This document shows, one piece after another, positions 6,931 to 13,559 of a stretch of DNA of 13,559 bases; within the stretch, counting starts at the first letter, position 1, and the number at the start of each line of letters is the position of its first letter. Location: assembly GCA_014730295.1 (NCBI GenBank), contig WJIN01000057.1:1-13559 (forward strand). Direction: 5' to 3'. The position numbers were made by a program, and so were the translations under genes. Source of the stretch: Promethearchaeota archaeon (lineage in GTDB: Archaea; Asgardarchaeota; Lokiarchaeia; Sigynarchaeales; SOKP01). The notes below the pieces were generated by a model. It had not been told where the DNA came from. It did not search any database and saw only the letters and a list, made by a program, of their open reading frames with translations.

Positions 6931-8706
6931 TTGGTGGAAAAAAAAGTGATTGATAATATAGATTTTGAAGTCGAAAGCATTCAGTTCAAACAAATTGATG
7001 ATACTATCAAGCTTATCGAATTACCAGAATTAAGCGAGGAGGAGAAAAATATTATTGATCCAGTCGTCGCCCCTACTTCTGGATTGAGAATTCAAATTTA
7101 TGATATTGATGAAACAAGTCAAGGTATTACCTATTCACTTACACGCCGTAAATTATTTTTGTTTCTCCGAGTATTTAAAGCTATTGGCTTGAAATTCAAG
7201 GAAATGGATGATCATAAAAACCTTAATGTTTTAATTGTGACTGATGATCGCCCAAGCAGCGAAATATTGTTGAATTATTCATCTCAGATTTTTGCATATC
7301 AAGGCTTTCAAATCTATCATCAAACAGATGAAGCGGGTAAGTCAAGGGTTTCATCTCCCTATGGGGCGGCTTCAGTAGCTTTATATGAAGACATAGATCT
7401 TATTATTGTGCTTACTGCAAGTCATAACGATCTTTCTTGGAACGGTATTAAGTTCTATATAGATTATCCCATTCCCATTTCTGGAGACCTCTTTAAAGAT
7501 GTTTCCAAAATTGCTCTTGGGATAAACCAGATCGAATTACAAACGGATTATACACTACAATTTACAGACGCGATTCAAAAGAACAATGATTATGTACGAG
7601 AACTTTTATCAAAGATCATCGATATTCGGAGTCTCAATGGAGAAAATATCGTGATATGGCCTTATTTAGGAAAAGCTGAAGGAATAATAAAACTCTATAG
7701 AGATTACGGGGCGAATGTACATTTGATTGAGGAAAATCTTAACCCTCCAAACCCAATAAAGGTTGTGAAAGAGGAAAAGCTTCAAACAATAATGAAAGAA
7801 ACAAATTCGAACCTTGCGCTTTTACTCGATGCAGATAGAGACAGAATCGCGCTTTATGTAAAGCAGAATGGGGAATTCTCTTATTATATCCCAAATGAGA
7901 TTTATTCTGCTACCCATAATATTTTAGCTAAACAATTTGAAAAGAAGATAATCAATGTGCGTACAATTCCTTCCGATCTACGGGGAGATCACACCAGTTT
8001 TTTAAATGTGCTGACAGGCGTTGGTTATAAGCATCTTGGAGTCATATTATATTTTCTATTTGGTGTGGAGGTAGATCAGTCTAAAATCGATTCCGCGATT
8101 CTCTATATGGAAGGAAATGGGGATCAATTAATTCAGATAAAAGAACCCACTCCATTAAGGAATGAAATAATAAAAAAAATAGAGGCGGAAGGATTAGAAA
8201 ACGCTCGGTTCATTGTCGTTATGTGGGAAGAATCTGGTGGACACACACTTAATATATTAAACGTTCAAAAAAATCTAGACACCCAGAACTATGAATTTAC
8301 CACAGACCTTCCATTAATCGCAGATAAATATATCGTTCCCGCGCTGGTACTGGTGACGGAACTACTTAGTAGAGAGTATGTTATAAAAGACGCAATTGAC
8401 TGGTCTATTAAAGGAATAAACCAGACTATAGAAGCAACTGATCGCGAAAAATTAGCAATTATGGAGAATTTTGAAAAAGAAGATGGGAAAGATATAACGA
8501 TAGCAGAAAAAACATATCATATTACAGCTTTATACGATAACAACGGAAACATTGAAATATACAAATTGAAAAGTGAAGACTCAACACTATATTTCCGGCC
8601 ATCGGGTACAGGTCCAGAAGTCAGATTTTATATTTTCGGAGACAGAGAAACCTATCTTGAAGAAATAAAAAAAGTAAAAAAATACGTAAAGAAACATTAT
8701 AGCTAA
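6931..8706 (+). CDS. Alpha-D-phosphohexomutase (PGM/PMM/GlmM superfamily)
   Basis: This enzyme of 591 residues should interconvert the 1- and 6-phosphates of a hexose (glucose, mannose or glucosamine) in the cytoplasm, feeding nucleotide-sugar synthesis. All four superfamily motifs are visible: the catalytic phosphoserine loop T-A-S-H-N with S164; the metal loop D-A-D-R-D-R with D300, D302 and D304; the sugar-binding loop E-E-S-G-G-H at about 433-438; and the phosphate-binding loop R-P-S-G-T-G-P-E at 556-563. A T-S-G-L-R element lies near residue 48. Oddities are Asp instead of Pro after TASHN, an extra Gly in the sugar loop, and a length well above the roughly 450 residues usual for archaeal PMM/PGM/GlmM. 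The sugar loop matches none of the common PGM, PMM or GlmM forms exactly, so I leave the substrate open. Start codons are TTG 6931 or GTG 6934, with no practical difference. The gene is clearly AT-richer than the kinase gene. Confidence 0.9.
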   Translation: MVEKKVIDNIDFEVESIQFKQIDDTIKLIELPELSEEEKNIIDPVVAPTSGLRIQIYDIDETSQGITYSLTRRKLFLFLRVFKAIGLKFKEMDDHKNLNVLIVTDDRPSSEILLNYSSQIFAYQGFQIYHQTDEAGKSRVSSPYGAASVALYEDIDLIIVLTASHNDLSWNGIKFYIDYPIPISGDLFKDVSKIALGINQIELQTDYTLQFTDAIQKNNDYVRELLSKIIDIRSLNGENIVIWPYLGKAEGIIKLYRDYGANVHLIEENLNPPNPIKVVKEEKLQTIMKETNSNLALLLDADRDRIALYVKQNGEFSYYIPNEIYSATHNILAKQFEKKIINVRTIPSDLRGDHTSFLNVLTGVGYKHLGVILYFLFGVEVDQSKIDSAILYMEGNGDQLIQIKEPTPLRNEIIKKIEAEGLENARFIVVMWEESGGHTLNILNVQKNLDTQNYEFTTDLPLIADKYIVPALVLVTELLSREYVIKDAIDWSIKGINQTIEATDREKLAIMENFEKEDGKDITIAEKTYHITALYDNNGNIEIYKLKSEDSTLYFRPSGTGPEVRFYIFGDRETYLEEIKKVKKYVKKHYS

Positions 8707-8730
8707 CTAAAATTTGATAAATTGAGAAAA

Positions 8731-10458
8731 TTATTCTTCTTTTTGATTTGCTCCAGGGATTATTATTTTATCATTTTCCAAACGAAGGAGATTTTTTTCT
8801 TGAAGAGATTTCATTGTTTCTAAGACTTTCTGCTCATCCCACTCAAGTTCTTCAATAACCATTTGTTTAGACATCGGCTTTTTATTGACGAGAAAATGGA
8901 TGAAATCCTTCTGATCCTCGTTCAATTCCATTTTATTGAAAGTATAAAACGTGGCATCTTCAATTTTGATAATCTTATTAATCATCTGAAGAGAGTTGAG
9001 CTCATTTAGCACTGTTCTGACCATATCTCCCGTAATACGCTCATCTTTGTTGAGAATATATTCGTTAATTTTTTCAAATTGCACGAATCCCCCATTTACC
9101 ATAGAGTATTTTTCATCGTAATTTAAAATAAGGCTTGAGATCAAATCATCCAAATTTTGTGTACCCTCTCCCATTTCGCTGATTTCCAATGAGAGTTCAG
9201 ATATACCCTCCTCTTCATCTCTTTTCTCCGTTAAATTTTGTTGCCTGGATGATTTTAATTCTTGATCTAATGCTTCCATCGCGCTTATTAGAGAATCTTT
9301 ATCCTTGATGTCTTGGATATTTTCTTCAAATTTCGGCTCATCTTCGATTTTTGTTCCTGGTAGAGGTTTTGTATCAGGTTTTTTTCCAAATTCGATTTCT
9401 TCGGGTACTTCATCTATTTCTTTTTGCTCGCTCTCTTTTTGCGAAATCTCTAATGCTTTCGGTGTTTCTTTTGATTTTGCTAATTTTTCTTGGAGCTGTT
9501 GTCTCCGAAGAAGGGATTTCTGAAACTTTTCTTCCTCTTTTTGCTGATTCTGTTTGATGATATCCCTGATTAATTGTTTCCATTTTTTTCGCTCCTCGGG
9601 GGGATTGAAACTCTCAACGTTTATTGTAGCATTAAGATTAATAATACCTTTGGTAGACAATCCATCAAGGATTTTGTTTGCATAACTCGTGTCCCATTCT
9701 GTTAATTCTACTAATTTTCTTTTCGTGAGCTTTTCCTCTTCATAGGCAAATGTGAGAACAACTTTTTCCGTTCGCGTTAGTTCCAACTCATCGTCAGTGA
9801 ATTTGATCAAATGAAGCGCAGGGTTAATCTCTATGATATCTTTGAGTAAATTGGTTTCAATCATAATATTCAAAATAGGCAGAAAATCCTCATCTTTAAT
9901 GTTTTTTATTTCTTGAAATGCATGATATTTTAATCGGGGTACTGGTATAAACTCAAACTGATCCAAACTCTTCTCATCGATGATTTTTTTGAATTTTCTG
10001 GACATTTTATCATAGAACATTCCTAATCCAACATCAATTTTCTTTTTTGCGGCTTCCACCGCCGCTTCATCAAGTGATTCTAAGAGGTTTATTGCCCCTT
10101 TGAGATCCTCCATATCTTGCTTCCGTTCCTCCTCCGTTTCTGGCATCGCGGAACGTAAGCTTGACGAGAATTTAGTATACTGCTGGGTGCCTTTCTTAAT
10201 TAATTCTCTTTCCGCTTTTTTAAATTGCGATTTGACGAGTTCCGTCTTTTGTTGAATCGATCTTTCCATTTCCTTCTCCGTCTCTTCTACTATCTTACTT
10301 ATTTCCTTATATTTGTCAATTGCCTCTTGCTTTTCCTCGTCGGCAAAATATTTCTTCACCACTTTTGAGATTGAACGATTCCAATAGTATTTATTCAACA
10401 ATAGTATAACGATGATCAGAGCAATCGCACTTACAATGGCAATAATTAGTATATTCAT
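8731..10458 (-). CDS. Membrane-anchored coiled-coil protein with winged-helix domains
   Basis: From ATG 10458 this is 575 residues. Residues 2-21 form one hydrophobic membrane helix followed by basic residues (K23, R28, K32), which predicts an outside N-terminus and a cytoplasmic body. Residues about 35-150 are charged coiled coil. A MarR-like winged helix follows at about 223-275, then a long, charged, poorly ordered linker to about 425. Two further winged-helix-like units end the protein, at about 430-515 and 516-570; in the second, the helix from D-E-Q-K to S-L-Q-E is followed by a short wing. The family is not recognised. The fold could bind DNA as a membrane-bound regulator, or bind protein as the tandem winged helices of ESCRT-II do; the long coiled coil and membrane anchor fit a scaffold too. 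A TTG at 10473 would add five residues. It converges with the phosphohexomutase (24-base gap) and diverges from the acyl-CoA dehydrogenase. Confidence 0.85.
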   Translation of the reverse strand: MNILIIAIVSAIALIIVILLLNKYYWNRSISKVVKKYFADEEKQEAIDKYKEISKIVEETEKEMERSIQQKTELVKSQFKKAERELIKKGTQQYTKFSSSLRSAMPETEEERKQDMEDLKGAINLLESLDEAAVEAAKKKIDVGLGMFYDKMSRKFKKIIDEKSLDQFEFIPVPRLKYHAFQEIKNIKDEDFLPILNIMIETNLLKDIIEINPALHLIKFTDDELELTRTEKVVLTFAYEEEKLTKRKLVELTEWDTSYANKILDGLSTKGIINLNATINVESFNPPEERKKWKQLIRDIIKQNQQKEEEKFQKSLLRRQQLQEKLAKSKETPKALEISQKESEQKEIDEVPEEIEFGKKPDTKPLPGTKIEDEPKFEENIQDIKDKDSLISAMEALDQELKSSRQQNLTEKRDEEEGISELSLEISEMGEGTQNLDDLISSLILNYDEKYSMVNGGFVQFEKINEYILNKDERITGDMVRTVLNELNSLQMINKIIKIEDATFYTFNKMELNEDQKDFIHFLVNKKPMSKQMVIEELEWDEQKVLETMKSLQEKNLLRLENDKIIIPGANQKEE

Positions 10459-10617
10459 TTTAATTTGAATCAATACAATTCTTTAATAGAATAATAATAG
10501 TTGATTTTTTTATTCTTTTTCATTCGTTTTGAATTCATCACTTTTATAATTTAAATTAATTTACTCTAAATAAATAAAAATTTCTTCAATAATTACTATT
10601 GGATTTGATGATTTAAA
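10459..10617. other. Divergent promoter region
   Basis: This AT-rich gap separates the membrane winged-helix gene (minus) from the acyl-CoA dehydrogenase gene (plus). A TATA-like run at 10567-10580 would start plus-strand transcription near 10598. On the minus strand an AT-only stretch around 10490-10505 is placed to serve the other gene. GATGAT at 10607-10612, five bases before the ATG at 10618, is one mismatch from a Shine-Dalgarno site. Confidence 0.35.
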
Positions 10618-11886
10618 ATGAGAGACTTTCAAGAAAAGATCATCGATGACAGCATTTTGGAAAAAATGTCGTTAGAGAATGTATTTAATATATTCAACGA
10701 TAATGTCTTTCCGATGCTCGATGAGGAAGAAAGGGAATATTGCAGAGACCTACAAGAGTTTTGTTTGAATTTGGATCCTAAGATTGACAAATCGAAGGAT
10801 GTGTATGTGCTTTTCCCAGAATTGGGGAAGCGTGGTTATATGCAGAGAATTAATCTCTGGAAAGACTTTAAACCATATGGGATGAAGAAGGAGATCCTTT
10901 TGGCAACCCATATGTCTATGCTCGACCCGCAGCTTGAGCTTGCCCGTCTTGCCAGTGGAATTCTCTGTGGAAATCCGACATTTCATTATTTTAAACATGG
11001 GGGAACGAATGAGGAGATTCGAAAAGTGCAAGATGAATTAATGTCGGGGGAAAAAGTGGGTTGTATTGGAATTACCGAACCGAGTCAAGGATCTGATGCG
11101 GTTAATATGAAGACTATCTGTACGAAAACAGAGGAGGGAGATATAATATATAATGGGGAGAAGGTTTATACTACTAATGGACCAAAGGCGGATTATTTCT
11201 GTACCTATGCAGTATACGACTCAGAAAAGCCGCGAAAAACGATGGTCCAGTCAATGATCTCCCGTGATATGGGAGTAGAGACAAATCGTCTAAACATAAG
11301 CTCCGTACCACGAGTTCACATCGCGCACACCATTTTAGATAACGTTCGCATCCCAAAAGAATATATTTTAGCGGATAATGGAGAGGGATATGTGCGATTG
11401 TTTGAGGGGTTAGTTCCAGAACGATTAGGAATTATGGGGAGTGGAATTGGCATTTGTTGGGCGGGACTGATTTACGGAATTATCTACACTAACTTACGGA
11501 AGCAGTTCGGACAAGAAGTCATTAAATTTGAGGGGGTTGGATTCGGACTTGCAGAATTACTGAGTAAATGTACCGCCGCGACATCATTAGCCTTACAAGC
11601 GGCTACAATTTACGATGAGAAAGTCTTATTTGCGGACGAAATAAATAAGGACGCCGAGAAATGGGTCGCAGGAGTTTCTTCCCAAGGGAAATATTATGTA
11701 TCGAAGCTCACTCATGAAGTATGCTATGAAGTTCAACAACATTCAGGTGGTATATCTTTAACAGACAATACGCCAATAGATGAGCTCATGGACACCAGCA
11801 AAATCGAGGAAGTCATTGGGGGGGCTAGAAATATCCAGCTCTTTATAATTCAGAACCAATTGCGCCGATACAAAAGTTTACTCTAA
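10618..11886 (+). CDS. Acyl-CoA dehydrogenase family flavoprotein
   Basis: This 422-residue enzyme should oxidise an acyl-CoA to the 2,3-enoyl-CoA with FAD and pass electrons to an electron-transfer flavoprotein. Family signatures seen are the FAD loop I-T-E-P-S-Q-G-S-D (152-160), the G-E-K-V-Y-T-T-N-G strand (to 188), the E-R-L helix (E268-R269), R-K-Q-F-G and a terminal N-I-Q motif (405-407). In MCAD-type enzymes the catalytic Glu lies in Y-E-G-T a few residues before that I-Q; here the aligned position is G401. Instead E268 occupies the E-R-L position that supplies the catalytic base in isovaleryl-CoA and long-chain acyl-CoA dehydrogenases, so the enzyme is probably active with the base relocated. 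Length is slightly above the usual 380-400 because of a longer N-terminal helical part. No electron-transfer flavoprotein or other beta-oxidation gene is in the window, so the substrate is unknown. Confidence 0.93.
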   Translation: MRDFQEKIIDDSILEKMSLENVFNIFNDNVFPMLDEEEREYCRDLQEFCLNLDPKIDKSKDVYVLFPELGKRGYMQRINLWKDFKPYGMKKEILLATHMSMLDPQLELARLASGILCGNPTFHYFKHGGTNEEIRKVQDELMSGEKVGCIGITEPSQGSDAVNMKTICTKTEEGDIIYNGEKVYTTNGPKADYFCTYAVYDSEKPRKTMVQSMISRDMGVETNRLNISSVPRVHIAHTILDNVRIPKEYILADNGEGYVRLFEGLVPERLGIMGSGIGICWAGLIYGIIYTNLRKQFGQEVIKFEGVGFGLAELLSKCTAATSLALQAATIYDEKVLFADEINKDAEKWVAGVSSQGKYYVSKLTHEVCYEVQQHSGGISLTDNTPIDELMDTSKIEEVIGGARNIQLFIIQNQLRRYKSLL

Positions 11887-11912
11887 TTTATTTTCTTTTT
11901 TATTAAACTACC

Positions 11913-11936
11913 CCTCATAACTAGGTATAGATGAGG
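11913..11936. other. Short hairpin downstream of the acyl-CoA dehydrogenase gene
   Basis: CCTCAT pairs with ATGAGG, and inside it CTA pairs with TAG around a GGTA loop, with two unpaired A bases on the left arm. It begins 26 bases after the stop codon, behind a T-rich run. It could act in transcript 3'-end formation, but there is no T-tract after it, so calling it a terminator is only a guess. Confidence 0.25.
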
Positions 11937-12163
11937 AAAGGGTTACGTGCATTCTCCCCATACTCTTCATTTTGATCCCATACGATTTAAAATCTTTAAT
12001 TGGAATGAAATATTGAATCATATCATTTAGAGGGATTAAATTGAGTATCTTGACGTAACGTGATAAACTTGGTCCCGTTTCGGAGCGATTTTCTTGTGCT
12101 CAAAACTACTTAAAAAAGCCATTCATTTAGGATGGTTAGGACAACAAGCTGCGAGAAATAAAC

Positions 12164-12173
12164 TTTTTTAAAT
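12164..12173 (+). promoter_or_regulatory. TATA-like box before the zinc-ribbon GTPase
   Basis: TTTTTTAAAT is centred about 25 bases before the GTG at 12195, so transcription would begin at or next to the start codon and give a leaderless mRNA. This fits the absence of a Shine-Dalgarno site. An upstream alternative, CTTAAAAAAG near 12110-12118, is less well placed. Confidence 0.3.
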
Positions 12174-12194
12174 CATTTTTTCTACTAACCATTC

Positions 12195-12989
12195 GTGAAA
12201 AATTCAGAGAATTTTAGAAAAAGAATATGCTGGGAATGCCAGCGTCCATTGTCATTTCATGAATTTTTTTCCAGTAATATTGGGAGATCAAGGCACCAGC
12301 TGATAAAACTATGGAGGAGTCCTTATATTGAGTTATATTGCTGCCGATGTTATCATAATATAATTTCTAGGATAACTACATATTCGCAACTCGAAACTAA
12401 AAAACTCATTTTTTTGGGGCTGCATAATTCCGGTAAGAGTGCAGTATTAAACCTGCTACATACTCAAAACTTAAACGAATCAACCAACCTTGTTCCCACG
12501 AGATGTATAAATAGAGTTGAAATGGAATATAATAACAGTAGATATTGTATTTGGGATTTTGGAGGGGCATTGAAGTATAGAAAAAGATATTTCAATTCAT
12601 TCCATTATTTTGCCCAAACCGATGAGATTATGTTTTTTATCGACATTGCCGATGAGTCGGCCTATATCGACTCTTTGGAATATTTGACTAACTTGGTCGA
12701 AATTTTTAGGGCAAAATATGAAAGCTTGTTTCCCAGAAATTTGAAGATCAAGATTTTATTTCATAAAATAGACCCAAATCTTTTGGAAAAATCAAAACGG
12801 CTCAATCGCAATATTAATTGGTTGGAACAAGAACTAAACAAAATAGATTTTCCTTGTAGATATGATATCCATTTCACGAGTATATATAATTTTGACAAAG
12901 AACATCTGAGTAGTCTCTATGAACAAGAACTTTACGATTGTCTAAGCAATGTGATTATAGAGGCATTTTCTAAGAAATTTCTCATGTAA
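12195..12989 (+). CDS. Zinc-ribbon fused to a Rag/Gtr-like small GTPase
   Basis: This 264-residue protein opens with a zinc-ribbon-like module, C12-x2-C15 and C49-x2-C52, with 33 residues between the pairs. A Ras-superfamily G domain follows: P-loop GLHNSGKS (75-82; K81, S82), the G3 motif WDFGGA (D121, G124, A125), G4 H-K-I-D (190-193) instead of N-K-x-D, and G5 T-S-I (228-230). His in G4 and T-S-I in G5 are hallmarks of Rag/Gtr GTPases, while W-D-x-G-G is shared with Arf. Alanine replaces the usual catalytic Gln after GG, so intrinsic hydrolysis may be slow or depend on a partner. Rag/Gtr proteins act as heterodimers on lysosomal or vacuolar membranes in nutrient signalling; an equivalent role in an archaeon is inference. 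No membrane segment or lipid-anchor motif is seen. GTG 12195 is the only start after the TAA at 12186. Both flanking genes are over 250 bases away, so it is probably transcribed alone. Confidence 0.9.
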   Translation: MKNSENFRKRICWECQRPLSFHEFFSSNIGRSRHQLIKLWRSPYIELYCCRCYHNIISRITTYSQLETKKLIFLGLHNSGKSAVLNLLHTQNLNESTNLVPTRCINRVEMEYNNSRYCIWDFGGALKYRKRYFNSFHYFAQTDEIMFFIDIADESAYIDSLEYLTNLVEIFRAKYESLFPRNLKIKILFHKIDPNLLEKSKRLNRNINWLEQELNKIDFPCRYDIHFTSIYNFDKEHLSSLYEQELYDCLSNVIIEAFSKKFLM

Positions 12990-13242
12990 GTACAATAAAA
13001 CGAATAGAAAATGTACCGAGTCTTAACATTTTTAAATTTTTATAGGTAAGCGTTTGGATTCACTTGTCTCTGTTATTCTGCTAATTCCATGGATATAAAT
13101 ACTGGAAAAAATCGCAGAATCAATAATATTTTCTAATTTATTGAACATTTAACATCCCGAATCAACATTTTTTAGAATATACAATTTTTTCATCCAGAAA
13201 ATAAACGAGTTAGATATTATGAAACAATATAAGATTATTATT
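12990..13242. other. Convergent intergenic region without a gene
   Basis: This AT-rich gap lies between the ends of the GTPase and nuclease genes. It contains a 7-base inverted repeat (ATTCTGC at 13075-13081 and GCAGAAT at 13114-13120), an 8-base palindrome TCCATGGA at 13086-13093, and a good-looking TATA string ATATAAATA at 13093-13101 with no open frame downstream. Nothing here supports an RNA gene with confidence. Confidence 0.4.
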
Positions 13243-13559
13243 TCAGATATATTCATCTAATACTGATTTTTCCTTATCTTTTTTTACTTTATCCTCTTTT
13301 CCCAAAATTAATTTTTTATTTTTTCTAATAAATTTTGGTCCAAATCCTCTAAGAGTATCGAGTGGGCCTTGAATGCCTTTCGGATTTCCTGTACTCGTAT
13401 ATAGAATTTTCGTAAATTTAATTGCTTCAAAAACTCTAAAAGGTGTCCCAAATCGCTCAATTAATTGTTTTGCTTTTGTCGGCCCAATATCTAATAATCC
13501 TTCTAATACAAAACATCTACGTTCGAATGTATCCATATTTTTTGGAGCAGATCGGCTTA
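13243..13559 (-). CDS. XPF/ERCC4-type structure-specific nuclease, C-terminal part
   Basis: The reading frame is open to the window's right edge, so only the last 105 residues are visible; the ATG at 13536 is internal. The first visible residues S-R-S-A-P-K are typical of the end of the ERCC4 nuclease domain in archaeal XPF and Hef proteins. They are followed by a double helix-hairpin-helix: hairpin one around L-L-D-I-G-P-T-K-A and hairpin two around L-R-G-F-G-P-K-F, joined by a longer than usual linker with T-G-N-P-K-G. These domains bind branched or 3'-flap DNA in repair and fork processing. The last eight residues, K-S-V-L-D-E-Y-I, resemble a degenerate PCNA-interacting (PIP) peptide, known at the C-terminus of some archaeal XPF proteins. 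Whether the full protein is a short XPF or a long helicase-nuclease Hef cannot be seen. Confidence 0.88.
   Translation of the reverse strand, partial: SRSAPKNMDTFERRCFVLEGLLDIGPTKAKQLIERFGTPFRVFEAIKFTKILYTSTGNPKGIQGPLDTLRGFGPKFIRKNKKLILGKEDKVKKDKEKSVLDEYI

Larger units (their letters stand above)
11887..12194. other. 308-base intergenic stretch with hairpin and promoter-like elements
   Basis: No gene longer than a few codons is seen on either strand and no tRNA-like fold is evident. Notable parts are a T-rich run just after the acyl-CoA dehydrogenase stop (11887-11901), a short hairpin at 11913-11936, and an interrupted inverted repeat at 12130-12194 that frames the probable promoter of the next gene. 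Confidence 0.5.

Noticed and set aside
9305..9557. Plus-strand open frames within the membrane winged-helix gene
   Set aside because: They lie antisense to a long, well-supported coding region and are Ser/Phe-rich in the way expected of a shadow of a Lys/Glu-rich protein.
10750..11356. Minus-strand open frames across the acyl-CoA dehydrogenase gene
   Set aside because: They are antisense to a gene with clear family motifs and show no domain features of their own.
11942..12058. TTACGT and ACGTAA as a spaced inverted repeat
   Set aside because: Six bases at about 105-base distance are expected by chance in a gap of this size.

Overview
The window looks like chromosomal DNA of an Asgard archaeon, most likely of the Lokiarchaeia group. 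This placement is inferred from gene content and was not computed. The DNA is AT-rich. Starts are a mix of ATG, GTG and TTG, mostly without clear Shine-Dalgarno sites, and TATA-like boxes lie 20-50 bases upstream of several genes. Three genes point to Asgard: two small GTPases with eukaryote-like architectures (one with an N-terminal longin-like domain, one with an N-terminal zinc ribbon and Rag/Gtr-like motifs) and a membrane-anchored coiled-coil protein with several winged-helix domains. An archaeal XPF/ERCC4-type nuclease tail at the right edge supports an archaeal source.

Left part (1-3195): the C-terminal 815 residues of a large protein I do not recognise, with an EF-hand-like loop near the window edge. 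It is followed by a 118-residue basic protein with a C-terminal four-cysteine zinc ribbon, then about 300 bases with no convincing gene.

Middle (3196-8706): a soluble sensor histidine kinase with three PAS domains; a convergent 195-residue coiled-coil protein; then, divergent from that, the longin-GTPase. An unusually long phosphohexomutase lies 108 bases downstream in the same direction.

Right part (8731-13559): a membrane-tethered coiled-coil/winged-helix protein on the minus strand and, divergent from it, an acyl-CoA dehydrogenase whose catalytic glutamate appears to sit in the IVD/LCAD position. After a 308-base gap come the zinc-ribbon Rag-like GTPase and the 5'-truncated XPF-family nuclease on the minus strand.

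The genes do not form one obvious operon; most pairs are convergent, divergent or separated by about 90 bases or more. The most interesting content is the set of eukaryote-like signalling and trafficking architectures: two different small GTPases and a possible membrane scaffold within about 7 kb. The histidine kinase, phosphohexomutase, acyl-CoA dehydrogenase and nuclease look like ordinary metabolism, sensing and repair genes.
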